Positions 9,508 to 25,321 of a stretch of DNA of 64,000 nt are shown in pieces. Under the pieces are notes generated by a model, which searched no databases, had not been told where the DNA came from, and saw only the letters and a program-made list of their open reading frames with translations. Within the stretch, counting starts at the first letter, position 1. Each line of letters starts with the position of its first letter. This DNA is from Hericium rajendrae (lineage: Eukaryota > Basidiomycota > Agaricomycetes > Russulales > Hericiaceae): assembly GCA_033439255.1 (NCBI GenBank), contig CM065878.1:930001-994000 (forward strand), in the 5' to 3' direction. Position numbers and translations under genes: made by a program.

Positions 9508-12500
9508 TAACTAGTCAAGCCATCTCCCTCTAGCAGTGCGAGCATTGCGCCTATGATGGGATTATCTCGACCCAGATCTAATCCTGCATCTGCGCCTTCA
9601 GAATCCTCGATGCTGCGAAGGAGCTGCGCGTCGAGAAGGCGCCTTCAGAGCCAATTAGAATCAGTACATAGGGAACATCGGGCGAGGATGTGGAGACCAC
9701 GTACCGAAGTTGCTGTACCAGAATGCCGATACGGGGCCAGGCCTTGAGTTTCAAGTACCCCTCGTGTCCGCCGACGGTCACCCCGCCGCCAACATGGTTG
9801 ATGCTGATCGGCCCACCAAATAGCAAGAGCGCGTACAGCGGCACCTCCGTCACATCTCGCAAGAACACCTTGTCATTCGTCGCGACCCGTGCCCAGCTCA
9901 CCACGACGCCGCTCCGCCACGCGCCCTCGCCAAACAGCACGCTGCCCGGATGCACCCATACGCGTGCACCGCGCATGTCCGAGGCACGCCACTCGCGTGC
10001 CGTGTTTGCGCGCTGTACCGTCCCGGCCGCGACCTGGTCAAACTTGCGTGCGCCCCGCGGAAGTGCGATGCGCGATACGCGCGGGTAGAGCGCGGAGAGC
10101 AGGAGGGACTTGAGGAGCGGTGTATTCGTAGCGTGCGTGTTGAGGGAGGGGTGCGTCGAGGGGAGTGTGGGCAGGAGACCCGTGGTTTGCAAAGCGGTGA
10201 GGAGGTCGAGTCGAAGCGTGGTGATATCGCGAATTGTGCTAGCAGAGATGAAGTTCTGACCGCAGAGAATGAGACCAGGTAACACAGTGAAAAGGAAGAC
10301 ACAAACCTCTTCAGTGAAGGCGCGCAATGCACTTGTACCCTTGCCCTCGTTGCGAAGACGCATGCATTCGTTATAAGCGTGCATGTCTGTAAGGATGTCG
10401 CTTTTCTCTGTTGCAAACCGTGCTCGAGCCCTGGAAGAATTGCGTTAGATCAAACAAGATGACTGCTTAAGACGAAAATCGTACTTCTGGGCCTCGTCCC
10501 GTTTGTCCATCGGGCTGAGGAAAACCGGTTTCGAAGAAAGGCAAGCGGCGATTGTAAGCATGGGATCAAGACATTGGAAAATGGCGCCGAGGATGAGGAG
10601 CTACATCATCCGAATAAGTTACTGGTGACATGTGGCAAGGATCATTGTAACTCACCTTTCCCAGCCTCAGATCCAAGGGAATCATGGCCTAAGAGTGCAT
10701 CAGCTGCAGGGAACGTCGACAAGTCAGAGAACTACAGTACCATATATCTTCCCAGAGCCGTGAGGCCACCATTCTGGTCGATCGCCCCGACTTCCTCCAG
10801 CACGGACCATGCCTTATCGATAGCCTTGATATCAGGCGGATCAATTGCACGACTTAAGAATGCCTACATACACTTCAGTCATCTATTCCCAGACAAGCAT
10901 GAAGCAAGAAACGCACCTTGACGTCTTCATTCTCCCTCGCCGTTTTTACACTAAGGGCGATATTCTCTAGCGGAACACGCAAAATCTCCGGCTTAGGGAA
11001 CCGCGCCATGTTCTGCTCTTGAGCACGCGTGTAGAGCTTGTAACATACACCGGGCCTGGTACGCCCAGCACGTCCGCGTCGCTGGCGAGCAGCAGCACGT
11101 GTGACCCAAGTCTCGACGAGTTTCGTGAGAACAGTGTCCGGGTCGTATTGCGTCTCCTTGACCTTGCCAGAGTCGATGACGAAGGTGATGTCGTCGATGG
11201 TGATCGAAGTCTACAGACATGTCAGCGCTGCTACAAAGTCATACCAGAAGTGACTCACCTCTGCTACATTCGTGGCGACGACGATCTTCCACTTCGCAGT
11301 CGGGGCAAAGACAGCGCGCTGTTCATCGCTTGAGAGGTTGGCGTGCAGGGGAAAGATGGTGGCCGCACTGCCAGGAAGTGCGGAACGCAGGGCTTCTATA
11401 CACTGCCGGATCTCCTGCACACCCTGCAGGAAGATCAAAATACCGCCTTTTTCTTCGGCAGTTGAGATAATGTGCTTTGCGGTTGCCGCTACCAGCTATC
11501 GAGATAATGTTAATTGAGAATGTCGGATTACATTTTGAGAGTGCGTACCTGGTAGTCGAGACGGTCGGCGCGAGCGATGCTCTGGAGTGCAAGCGCAGTC
11601 TGCTCATTAATACCTTGGGACAGATATTTGTCTCGAGCGGCGCGATCGTCATCTTGCTTCTTTCCTGGTCTCGTGATTTGCGGTCTATAGTCAAGTTGAG
11701 GGAGAACATCTTCCAGGTATCTTTGGGGAGACATATTGATTAGGAGCGCGCGGAACAGAGGGAGGCTAACATACTTGTCGATCACTGGATGAGCAAATCC
11801 AGAAATTTCAAGAAGTGGTGCGCCATTGAAGTAGTTCACAAACGTCTCGTGGTTGATCGTAGCGGACATCATGACTACTTTGAGTGTCGGGTGCCTGTCC
11901 AACATTTCCTTGAGTTCCAGAAGTAGTATATCTCCGTCAACTGAGCGTTCGTGGACCTATAAGGACCAGTCAGCAAGCATTGAGTTTATCAGAAAGGTGT
12001 CTCACCTCATCCACAATGACATGGGTAACGTCACTGAGGTCGTCACCCGTACTCAGTCTCCGGAGCACGACACCGGTCGTACAAAACAACAGCTTCGTTT
12101 TTTCGGACTGTTTACTTTCTCCACGGATTGCATAGCCAACGGAGCCGTCGTCTAGACGTTCGGCAGATACACGGGCTGCCACTGATATTGCAGATATCCG
12201 TCTAGGCTGCGTTACCAAGATGTTGGCTTTTGAACCTCGACCAGATGCGATCAGGGAATCGAGGATAAATTGCGGTAGTTGCGTGGTCTTTCCAGAACCT
12301 GTTTCTCCTACAACGACCACGACTCTGGATTTCTCCAGCATGGATAGGAAATCACCCTTTGCCGAGAAGGCAGGCAATCGTTTACGAACAGAAAACAATT
12401 GGTCGTACTTCGGGTTCCGGCAAACAGCTTCGAAATCCGCTTTGATTTGGGCATCCGTCCGAGTGTCTCGTCGTCTTCGACCAGCCTTTCTTGGAGTCTT

Positions 12501-14356
12501 CCTCCGCTGGTCATCAGCAGGAGCCTCCATGCCAAGCCTGTCTTCGCGAGAAGGGGTATCAGGCTGCTGAGGCACGAGATGTTGCATGACCGTCGAAATG
12601 TCAGGCGGTCCCTGGTCTTCCACGATGCCCCACTGTTCCTCAATGACGTGCATGACACTGAGGCATATGCTCTCTCTAGCTGCGATCACTCCGTCCTTGA
12701 ATGCATTGAGGACGTGGACTAGGAGATGCAAGCGAATATATGCAGGGACCGATAGAGATGTGATATACATCGGTGGCGGACGATCTAGTTTGTTATACGA
12801 AACCTCAGGTGGTATAACAATGTTCAGCTGCATTGGGGCAGCCCAAAGAGGTATCACAACCGTCGAGTCCTCGGCGCGTGTTGCGCCGATGGCTTCAAGA
12901 TCCTCGTCGGTGATCTTGTCTTCGGCAGATGTCACGAAGGAAGGCTGGTTCGAAACATCGTGCCAATCGTCGCCCAGGAGCCGTTTGTTTAGAGCAGCGA
13001 TAAGCAGGGCCCAGTCATCGACGAGCCGTGGTTCAACTGTGCATTCGCGAACAACATGGGCAGGTAGGCCAGCCAGCTTCACACCGCGCTCTTCGATCCA
13101 TCGTCTTTTCAGGTCGTCAGTTCCGCTATGAGCGGAGCTGATGAACGCCTTGGAAGAGTTGTTCTCAGGTAGGAAGCGCTGCGGTAGGTCGCATTCTGGC
13201 ACATGCAGGACGAGATACTCAATGCATGCCTCGAGAGGAGAAGCTGATTGCAGCAAGTTTGACGTCAAGGCAGAGTCGCGAGAGAGGAAAGAGATTGCGT
13301 TTCGTGCTTGAGCGGTCTTGAACCCAAGTTGTTCTAGCTGCTTCAAGAGCGAAGGAGACTGATCTTCGGTCAGGATGAGAGGAGTAGCATCCCCTGCCTC
13401 GGGATAAATCGCCATGGCCTATTGGAATGTTCAGACTCATCCAGCGGATGAGTGTCAGATACCGAACTCACCTTTTTGATTGAATCTTCGACAAGTGTGC
13501 GAAGTTCAGTGGCCATCTTGACTTCGGGTGCGTCGGCGAACTGGTTCGAAACGCGCGTAGCAGTAGATCCGCTGCCACTAGCAGCCGCTCCTTGCGTCTC
13601 CTCCCTCTTCTTCGCAGCTTTCGCTTGCCGTTCTTCTACAGCTTTTCGCGCAGCGAATGGGTCAGCTTCGTACATCCATTGCTGATGGCTTTCAACTTTC
13701 TTGTGTTCGGCCGCGAGCTCGTTCCAATAATCACGCGGACCGGGCGGCAGAACGCGATTTAATTGAATGCCATTGCAGAACTGGATGAGTCAAAGATAAA
13801 CGAACGCACTCCCAACATGAAAGCCATAGACGAACTCGGTACAGACCGTACGTAGCACCCCATTGCCGCGCCTCCAGGGCCGTTGGACGAACATACGGAG
13901 GATGGGGTTCTAAACGGACAGTCTCCTTCTCTTGACCAGAGCCTTTCTTCTGCACAGTCCGGCTTAGCGTGACGATGAATGACCAGCCATCGGCCCGTTT
14001 CCTCTGCAAAACGCCGAACGCTCAGCGTTCAGCAGTAGAATAGATCTAGCTTGGTCATGCTCACAGTATCAACAATAGGTTTGTCCCATCCATTCTTCTG
14101 GCATCTGTGATGATTCATGAGCATAAGTGGCACAGGCAGAAGTCAGACTCATCAAGAAGACGATCATCGCATCCTGAGCGTCAGTCATGCATTACCTTTC
14201 ATGAAGCAGACTCAATGGGTATTTGGAGCCCGGAGGGAATAACGGCTTTTCAGCCTCATTTGCAGCTGTTGTAGGCAGAGGCGTTTCCAGTGGCTTGCTC
14301 GACTTGGAAGAATTGCCAGCACTGCCAGTTTTCACAATCCCTCTGCGAGGAGGCAT
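9508..14356 (-). CDS. DEAH-box-type RNA helicase, DHX57-like (UBA-RWD)
   Basis: Large ATP-dependent RNA helicase of the DHX29/DHX36/DHX57 group; the closest fungal relatives are yeast YLR419W-like proteins, whose exact substrate is unknown. Many short introns; start ATG 14356 (MPPRRGIVK), stop 9510-9508. Order: basic/Ser-rich N-terminus; a dsRBD-like block (GWSFIVTLSRTVQKKG); a coiled Ala/Lys/Glu stretch; UBA-like block (LLKQLEQLGFKTAQARNAIS); RWD-like region (LSVPAYIRLHLLVHVLNAF); helicase core with motif [11 protein letters not shown], Ia TQPRR, II DEVH split by an intron at about 12,000, III SATIN; then the helicase C-terminal half, HA2 and OB-fold. Motif II reads DEVH instead of DEAH. It is head to head with PRP22, 155 bp apart. 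Confidence 0.9.
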
Positions 14357-14511
14357 GCAGATCCTAGGATCTGCGAGACAAGTGCAAGGAAGACGCAGAA
14401 GGAACTGGAATTTGGCTGACTCAGCAACCATTGCCATTTATGGTAGCTTAGTCAGAGCTATATCCACGCGCGACGGTGGCTGCTGCTCTACTCACCTCCC
14501 TTCACCTTACC
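14357..14511. promoter_or_regulatory. Shared upstream region of two helicase genes
   Basis: The 155 bp between the start codons of the DHX57-like gene (minus) and PRP22 (plus) must hold both promoters, or each must read into the other's leader. No clear TATA box seen. Confidence 0.6.
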
Positions 14512-18198
<3,687 letters not shown>

Positions 18199-18614
18199 AA
18201 AATTCTGTATCCTCTTCATGGGCTTGTGTTTGTACACTATATCTGTTCATTGCATACTGTAATCTAAGAATTTCTCCGGGTGCGACTGCAATTGCAAAGG
18301 CGACTGTGTTATGGAAACGATGCAAGGGAATGAGTAAGCACTTCTGAAGCCACCCGCTTGAGTTCTCAATGCGTCGGCGAGGGCATGGGCTATGAGTTGA
18401 GCGAAATCCTGCCCAACGTGCGATTCTTCGTTGATATGCGGGTGGACACGATGTAACATCATGTAGCGCAGGCATTTCCGAAGCCAAACTGATGTCATTC
18501 GCCAGATCTCCTATTACTGCAGAGTCAATAAGATCAGCGCCGCAAGGGCAAATAAGGATACCACGAACCAATGGATTGACATTTTTCAGACGTCTATCTC
18601 GACATGCTCTTCTC
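18199..18614. other. Convergent gap PRP22/NXT1-like
   Basis: About 0.4 kb holding the 3' ends of PRP22 and the NXT1-like gene. A minus-strand open frame (18247-18498) shows protein-like composition but no recognised domain, and no promoter space is left for it. Confidence 0.5.
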
Positions 18615-19195
18615 TCAACCTACAAAGCGCATCGTGTCCGCCGTAATGTAGTATGTTGGCAGACCACCGGACGCCGGCGGTGTGGTACTGTCAGGAGACA
18701 GGATAAAGGTTTGCGTGAAGACGCGAGGCTGGCCTTCGATAGATTTGGCTGGTGTCGATGCGGGGTTTGCAGATGGCCCGCCGCCGTGGGTGACTGAACC
18801 CGACACAGTAATCAGAAGAGATGGGGGTTGGCTGCCTAGATAGCAAACGAATCAGATTCTACCAACGCATGGATATTCTGCATGAAGCGCACCTGGGATG
18901 GGATGGCAATCATAAGACTGCACTTCGTGCTTCGTGGGCGGCATCTTCGCCATGAGCTCGCGCACCGCGTCTACCCCGCCGTACGGGTTTCCGTTCCATG
19001 TCATGGCTGAGTTTGGGCGATAGAAGTTGGGGACATCGTCGACCCGGGTCGGGGAATCGTATGCGGTGTAATAGAGGCGGGTGAAATGCTCGGCGGCACG
19101 GGTGGCTATTTCAATGCTATATCGCGCTACGCGTCAAAAATCCTGTGACAGAATTGAACAACGTTAACATACTCTTCCTTTGTAAGGGCAGTCAT
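18615..19195 (-). CDS. NTF2-like protein, NXT1/p15 type
   Basis: Small NTF2-fold protein, most like p15/NXT1, the partner of the mRNA export receptor TAP/Mex67; it could alternatively be an NTF2 paralogue. Three exons keep phase (19195-19173, 19116-18893, 18835-18615), 155 residues. Start MTALTKEE; the family blocks are ATRAAEHFTRLYYTAYD, NFYRPNSAMTWNGNPYGG, HEVQSYDCHPIPG, then LLITVSGSVTHGG, RVFTQTFILSP and a final TYYITADTMRFVG strand. The Gly/Pro/Ala-rich loop between the last strands is longer than in animal p15. Divergent from ISC1 with 128 bp between starts. Confidence 0.85.
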
Positions 19196-19323
19196 GAAGA
19201 AAATGGTAGGAAGGAGCAAGGCGCGAAGCTTTCATTTGCACCCGGCCTGTTGCTGTAATGGCGATGACGTAATGCCATAATGCGTGTGTAGGAAACGCGG
19301 GTCGCGTCGGGCAGACCATCATC
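19196..19323. promoter_or_regulatory. Shared upstream region NXT1-like/ISC1
   Basis: The 128 bp between the two start codons must serve both divergent genes. Confidence 0.6.
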
Positions 19324-20965
19324 ATGTCGGATACCCAGATTCGAGTCTTCAGCTTGAACTGCTGGTGAGCTTGTTTGTCTCCTGAGACTTGAGGTAGGTA
19401 CCATTGAATTTTTTCTTCAGGGGTCTCAAGTATGTCTCCAAGAACAGAAAAGAGCGCGTTTCTGCCATCGCTGGCTTTCTCGCTCAGGCAGACTATGACA
19501 TAGTCGCGCTACAAGAGCTATGGGTCCATGCAGACTATGAGCTTGTACGAGCGAGTGTTGCAAAGCGTCTGCCATATGCGAAGTTCTTCTATAGGTTTGT
19601 CTCTGTGCTGTTGATTCTAGCAATTATCTCACCATATTCTTCGCAGCGGTGCGCTGGGCGCAGGCTTAGCTATATTCACACGATTCCCAATTGTAGGCGC
19701 GACAATACAGCCCTACTCACTCAACGGATCCCCAATAGACGTCGTAGCCGGCGACTGGTTTGTAGGTAAGGCGGCCACCGCCGTGCTCATCACCCACCCC
19801 GTTCTTGGTCAAGTCCAGGTATTCAATACCCATGTAAGAGGATTGATTTGAATAAAACATGAAGTCACTGACAATATTGCAAGCTTTTTGCGAAAGGAGG
19901 AGAAGGAGGTCCAGAGCATCACCGTGCTCACCGCCTTGTCAATGCTTGGGAATTCGCAAAGCTTGCGAAACAGGCCGCTGAAATAGGACGATATGTGATT
20001 GCAGTATGTACTTCCTATTATTATATCCGTCTTTCCATTCCAAAATTTATCAACGTATCTAGGCTGGCGATTTCAACAGTATACCTACTACACTCCCTAT
20101 GACCATCATCCGCGATCACGCAGCGTTGACCGATGCCTGGTCTTCCACTCACCCTGTGCCCACGCCCACCGCTGCCACGGCCTCTTTTGCACCACAAGAA
20201 GCAATTAAAACGTATGGCGTTACAGCCGACTCTCCTCTTAACACGTACTCGGCCGGAAAGCCCCTTGACGTGCACGCGCGGGCCGCGCTAGGCAAACGTC
20301 TCGATTATATCCTCTTCCGCAACCCCTTAGTTCCCTCTTCGCTAAGAACGTCCACCGGCTCCACAACCCCACCTGCCTTACCATCGCTCGTATGCGTTGA
20401 TTCGCGCGTCGTGCTCACCGAGCCCATCCCCGGCACCAGCTTCTCCTACTCTGACCACTTCGGGCTCGAAGCGACACTGGTTATCCGACACCCGGAGGCA
20501 AAGGACAACACGCTTTCAGACGAAGTCTCCAAGTCTGACCAGCTTATGCCGAGCCTCTCCTCTGCCGCCGACCCCACCTCGCCTGCGCGCAAATCGCCGC
20601 ACCTCTCCGTCGCACACGCAACCGCCGTTCTGCAGGCGCTGACGGCCTGCTATCGGCATGCGCGCACACGCTCCCACCGCGAGCTCTTCGTCTTCGTGCT
20701 GTGCGTCATGCTGCTCGTCGGCCTTGTCGTCGGCTCGGTGTGGCTCTCGGCCGCAGCGTACGCGCCGCTGTTCGTCTTCCTGGGCGCGTTTGCGACGTGG
20801 CTCGGCACGACGATGCTCTATGTCGGATTCGTGTACGGGCGGTGGGAGGTGAACGCGCTCATGAATGTGATTGAAGAGCTGGAGCTGTATCGCCGCGGGT
20901 TGGAGGGGACGCTAGGTGTCGGGGCGGATGGTTATTTCGGGACAAGGGATGATGTGCTTCAGTGA
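19324..20965 (+). CDS. ISC1: Inositol phosphosphingolipid phospholipase C (ISC1/neutral sphingomyelinase)
   Basis: Hydrolyses the inositol-phosphate headgroup of complex sphingolipids to give ceramide; acts at ER and mitochondrial membranes. Start ATG 19324 (MSDTQIRVFSLNCWGLKYVS), several introns, stop at 20963-20965. The endonuclease/exonuclease/phosphatase fold is visible: LNCWG, YDIVALQELWV with the metal-binding Glu, LAIFTRFPI, the Asn and Asp of AGDFN, DYILFRN and the catalytic SYSDHFGLEA. Two C-terminal membrane helices follow (LFVFVLCVMLLVGLVVGSVW and APLFVFLGAFATWLGTTMLY), the usual anchor and phosphatidylserine-responsive tail of this family. A Ser/Pro-rich linker lies between. Divergent from the NXT1-like gene. 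Confidence 0.94.
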
Positions 20966-23491
20966 TGTCACTTTCTCCTTGGTTGTTTTGGGTTTTGGTT
21001 CACAAGCATACATCGGACCAGGTTTCTAGTGCTTCCTTCACACACTATCCACTTCGATTATCTACACTTCACTGATATCATGGACATACAGTTCGAATAC
21101 AAACCTATCTGTTCCAGGCTTATGCTTGCATCTAGCACCTGATGAAGAACTGCCATATAATAGAGTGGGTCTCGTGTTGAGGGTAACAGACCGCCCATGA
21201 TGTCCGCCTTAGATGGATCCCGAAAGCGCAATGCATTCCAACAGATGCCATTGCCGTCTACGTTTGCTGCCACCCTTGTTTTCCGAAAGGCAGCCAAGGT
21301 ACGCCCAACAAACACACCGGCCTTGTTTGGCGCTTCGTACACAGGCCGCCGTCGTCGGTGTGAGATCACAACGGCAGTTAGGCTGCTGCACCGCCTGGCG
21401 TCGGACTTTCAGTCAGGGCCATTGTATAGTACCTTCGAACGGTCTTCGCGTTCTGATCCACTCGTCATGATCTCACACCCCTATCGTGTGCGCGCATATA
21501 TGGGTCTGGATCTTCTCTTCACTGGAGAATGACTGATCGCTTCTTGGATTCATTGTCCTGGGGAAGCGCGCCCGCATATCAGATAGCATCCGCGGACGGC
21601 AGCCCGACAGGCATGATGAGATGTGACATGCACGGCGGGGACCGCCTCTTGCCATGCAGCGTCTGTCGTCTTCATCGCCCGCGACGGAAAGGATCAGTAT
21701 GTTCTCTGGGCGTGACCAGACCAGACCAAGCTCACCACGGCCAGGGACACAGACGTCATGGTTCACAGGATCTGACCCAAGACAAACACGCCAGCCCTAT
21801 TTGGCATGCACCTTATGCATCGAAGACCCTCCTGCGCGACGTCAGCACCCGGAATTCGTCTGCTGCGTCGGAGGAAAGACGCACTTCGCGTTCTGATCTG
21901 CACCCTCGACGCGCTCGCATATGTACACCCCACTGCTGGCCCATCAGCCACGTGAAGCAGGACTGGCCTGACTAGGCTAAGGGCCGCACCCAGCGCTGCG
22001 CCGTCTAAGTATTCAATATTGTCGTGGAGGAAGCGCGCCCGCATATCAGATAGTATCCACGGGCAGGGATGATGAGACTCGACATGCACGGTGGGAGCCA
22101 CGCCGCCTGTTGCCATGCAGCGTCGGTCGTCCTCGTCGCTCGCGACACGGAAAGCATCGGTATGTTCCCTGGACGTGATCAGACCAGGCGGGCGTGACCA
22201 GACCAGACAAGTTCACCATGGCCAAGGACAGGGACGTCATCGTTCACAGGATCTGACCCAAGACAAACACGCCAGCCCTGTTTGGCACGCACCTTATGCA
22301 CAGAAGACCGCCTGCGCGACGTCAGCACCCGGAATTCGTCCACTACATCGGAGGTAAGCCGCCCTTCGCGTTCTGATCTTCATCCTCGACGCGCTCGCAC
22401 ACACCCCACTGCCCGCCCATCACCCACGCGACGCAGAACCGGCCTGACAAGGAGAGCACCCAGCGCTGCGCCGCCCATTCAATCCTTGCCTTTCCAAGAT
22501 CTGGATGAAACGAAGACAGACAACAGGGCTTCCTGATCGGTCACCGGTCCTGAGATCCTGAAGTCAGCTGGTCCTCCCTGCGAAAAGTGAATAGATTCTA
22601 GAACTCATGGGCAGGTGGACGGAGGTCAGTTCCGGAAGGACATTCGATGCTTGACAGACAATAGTCCGACCCCCTGTGGTCCAAAGGAAACGACGGTGTT
22701 TTGGATCAATTGTCGTCCTATTCTGCGAGACGCTAGCTGGAGTGGATAGTTTAGTGGCGAGGCAGACCCACCGTTCACCGTGCGTAATACATGAAGGTCG
22801 TAGTTCCAGTGCTATGCAAAACTCGTAACGCGTGCCTGCCTGTTTACTCTCGTCAGCACGTCGACGAAACAGACCAAATAGAATTCACCACCGCAGTAAT
22901 TAATAACGTCCTCCGTCGCACCCTATATGTACCTGCAAAGATCAGCCCACACGCTTCGGCTCACCGAAACCAACACCCCAACTAACCGAGCCCACCGGAA
23001 TCCAAACCAAGACCATCTAAATCAATTGATCCGAACCTAACCAAACCATACAGAAAACAAACATAATGAAAACCAGCCTGCGCGACCGTGTATAAAATCC
23101 GGTGCGCGCCGTAATCTAGATATCTTTACAGAGGGGCGGCAATAGAGAACGGGGAACGGACAGTCCATGCGTGCAACATAACCAAGATGCGCCGAACCAG
23201 AGACGATGGATGACGTGGGTGAGGTATGATGCGTAACGTGTCGTAGCGTATCGTACAACAGACCAGAGACAGGCGAATTAATAACTTATTCAACAAAGCG
23301 CGAGCGCAATTAGCACGCAGACGAGCCGACGATAGCGATAGAGATAAGTAGCGCGCCGCATGCGCCGATGCATCGATGGCGTGCGCGCGGCGCGATATGC
23401 AAACTTGAACTGTGCCATAGCTATAAGCACCAGCATCAGCGACCATCCACCCACCACGACGAACACAACACTCACCACTAAAAACCACCAC
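20966..23491. other. Gene-free stretch with tandem repeats
   Basis: About 2.5 kb between ISC1 and the CBM21 gene. It contains the 467-bp tandem repeat described separately and a more diverged partial copy near 21300-21460. From 22500 to 23490 I see no gene and no clear repeat. Confidence 0.6.
21564..22497. repeat. Two direct tandem repeats of about 467 bp
   Basis: The unit starting AAGCGCGCCCGCATATCAGA at 21564 recurs at 22031. Shared landmarks in order include CCATGCAGCGTC, TTCACAGGATCTGACCCAAG, ACAAACACGCCAGCCCT, GACGTCAGCACCCGGAATTC, TTCGCGTTCTGATCT and CACCCAGCGCTGCGCCG. The copies differ at many bases and by small indels, including a short duplication around GACCAGACC in copy 2. An older partial copy (CAAACACACCGGCC near 21303, TTCGCGTTCTGATCC near 21438) lies upstream. 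Short open frames run through the units, but nothing suggests protein coding. Confidence 0.85.
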
Positions 23492-25321
23492 CTAAATCCC
23501 GCCAACCCACCCCATCTTCCCCTCCCTCCCCAGCTCCGCGCCAAGCACAGGCCCCGCGCGCGTCGACGGCCCCTGCGCAAAACACCACTCCCGCAAAAAC
23601 GCGGCATACGAGCTATCGCTCGGCCCCACCTCCGGCACCGGCGCGCTCCCAAACGGCATGCTCCCCATCCCCGGCAGCGGGCTCAGCACCGCATCCCTTG
23701 CAGCCTCGCGCGTGCTCGCCAGCGGCGCGTGCTCCGCGTCCGCAATGGTCGGCGACGGCGGCGACAGCGCGAGCCGCAGCGCGGGCCGCTCGCGCTCGTC
23801 CTCCGACTCCGTGCGCGTCGCGGGCTGCCCGCCGATGATCACGCTCCCGGGCGGCGGCGGCGAGCCCGGGGTGCTCCCGCCGGGCGACGGCGGGCCGACG
23901 TGCACCGCGCGCGCGGGCGCGGCGTAGTGCCGCAGGTGCAGGCGCGGGCTCGGCGGCTGTGGTGCGGATGCCGACGTGGAGGGCACGGGGGGCGGGGAGG
24001 CGCGGCGCGGGAGGTGCGCGAAGCCGTGGGGGCGGTGCGGGGCGCGGTGCGGCGGGTGCGCGGGCGGGCTCATGCTCATGAGGAATGGCGCGGCGCTCGG
24101 GTGCGCGGCGGGTGCGCTGGCCCCGCGCGGGCGAGGGGGCTGTGCGGGCGCGAAGGTCGCGGGTGTGGTGCGCGGTGGGGATGGCGGCGAGCGCGGGCGG
24201 AAGCCGACGCGGTAGTTCGCGCCGCCGTTGTTGTCCCACCACTCGCCGAGGCCGGGTGCGGCGAAGCGCGCGACGAGCCAGAGCGTGCGCTCGCCGAGGC
24301 GCGGCTCGTAGTCCTCGAGGCGGATCGTGAACGTGAAGCGATCCCAGGCCTGCTTCGGCGCGGGGGTGTCGCGGATGGAGGTGGAGGAGAGGATGCCGAC
24401 GAGGTCGCCGACAGTCATTTCGCGTTTGGGCGTGACGCCCGCAAGCGCCTCGTGCTCGAATACGGGGCCTGCGTAGGTGCCGAGGACCTCGGAGACGGTC
24501 GTCCAGTCGTCGAGGGTGAAGCGAACACCGACGTGCTTCTCGAAGGCGAGGTTGCGCACTAGGACGGTGCCACGGAGGACAGGGGGCCGTGCAGGAGGCA
24601 GGGAGATGGACTCGAGGTGGATGTTGCTGTCGTAAGGCGGGTGAATCGGAGGGATGGGGGATGTGCGGGCGGGGTCGGGGTCGATCTCCATGAGCGGCGA
24701 CGGGGCCGACGGGGATGGCATGAGCGGAAAGGGGAAATGCTCGCCCTCGGTTTCGGTTTCGGTGTCGTCGCCTTGGGGTGTCGAGACGGCTAAGGGGCGG
24801 CCGGTGCGGCGAAAGACGCGGACGGTCTCAAGCCCCTCGTCCTTTTCTTTGAAATGGACATTTTTGGGCCCGAAGGCAGGGGTGGAGGGCATGGATTGGG
24901 AGCGGGCATGACGAGGGGGGATGTCGTCGGGAATGGAGGTGGAGGAGCTGGAAGACTTGAGAGAGGATTTCAGGGGCTTGCCGTTGGGAAGGATGATCGA
25001 GGAGGCGGAGGAGGTGCGGGTGAGCTCTGTGGGGGATGAGCGCGGGAATGGGACCGAAGTGCTGTCGGGCGGCGGATCTGGGGGATCTGGGGGTGACTCT
25101 GAGGACGACTCTGAGGGATCGTCGGTGGGTGTGGCAGGAAGTGGGGAGGGAGGAGGAGAAGGGTCGTCATTAGAGATATGAAAAAGGGACTTTTTGCCGG
25201 CGGATTTGCGTCGGGGAAGGCCATGGAGGGGACTGTGTGCGCCGGGGCCGTGGTCGTTGGAGAAAGTGATGACAGAGCTCGTGGGTGCCGAAGCGGAGCG
25301 AGAATGCAGGATGTAGGGCAT
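23492..25321 (-). CDS. Glycogen-targeting PP1 regulatory subunit (CBM21)
   Basis: Predicted to bring the type-1 phosphatase Glc7 to glycogen and so activate glycogen synthase (GAC1/PIG2 group). One uninterrupted frame of 609 residues, ATG at 25321. A Ser/Pro-rich N-terminal half ends in the PP1-docking region GPKNVHFKEKDEGLETVRVF (RVxF-like VHF). The CBM21 domain follows at about residues 250-380: VLVRNLAFEKHVGVRFTLDD, WDRFTFTI, and the sugar-binding end WWDNNGGANYRVGF. The C-terminal 220 residues are Pro/Ala/Ser-rich and disordered. No introns, unlike most neighbours. The gene is so GC-rich that the other strand also shows long open frames. Confidence 0.9.
   Translation of the reverse strand: MPYILHSRSASAPTSSVITFSNDHGPGAHSPLHGLPRRKSAGKKSLFHISNDDPSPPPSPLPATPTDDPSESSSESPPDPPDPPPDSTSVPFPRSSPTELTRTSSASSIILPNGKPLKSSLKSSSSSTSIPDDIPPRHARSQSMPSTPAFGPKNVHFKEKDEGLETVRVFRRTGRPLAVSTPQGDDTETETEGEHFPFPLMPSPSAPSPLMEIDPDPARTSPIPPIHPPYDSNIHLESISLPPARPPVLRGTVLVRNLAFEKHVGVRFTLDDWTTVSEVLGTYAGPVFEHEALAGVTPKREMTVGDLVGILSSTSIRDTPAPKQAWDRFTFTIRLEDYEPRLGERTLWLVARFAAPGLGEWWDNNGGANYRVGFRPRSPPSPPRTTPATFAPAQPPRPRGASAPAAHPSAAPFLMSMSPPAHPPHRAPHRPHGFAHLPRRASPPPVPSTSASAPQPPSPRLHLRHYAAPARAVHVGPPSPGGSTPGSPPPPGSVIIGGQPATRTESEDERERPALRLALSPPSPTIADAEHAPLASTREAARDAVLSPLPGMGSMPFGSAPVPEVGPSDSSYAAFLREWCFAQGPSTRAGPVLGAELGREGKMGWVGGI

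Noticed and set aside
23360-24562. 400-codon open frame opposite the CBM21 gene
   Set aside because: Antisense shadow of a GC-rich coding sequence; Arg/Ala/Gly-rich with no protein signature.
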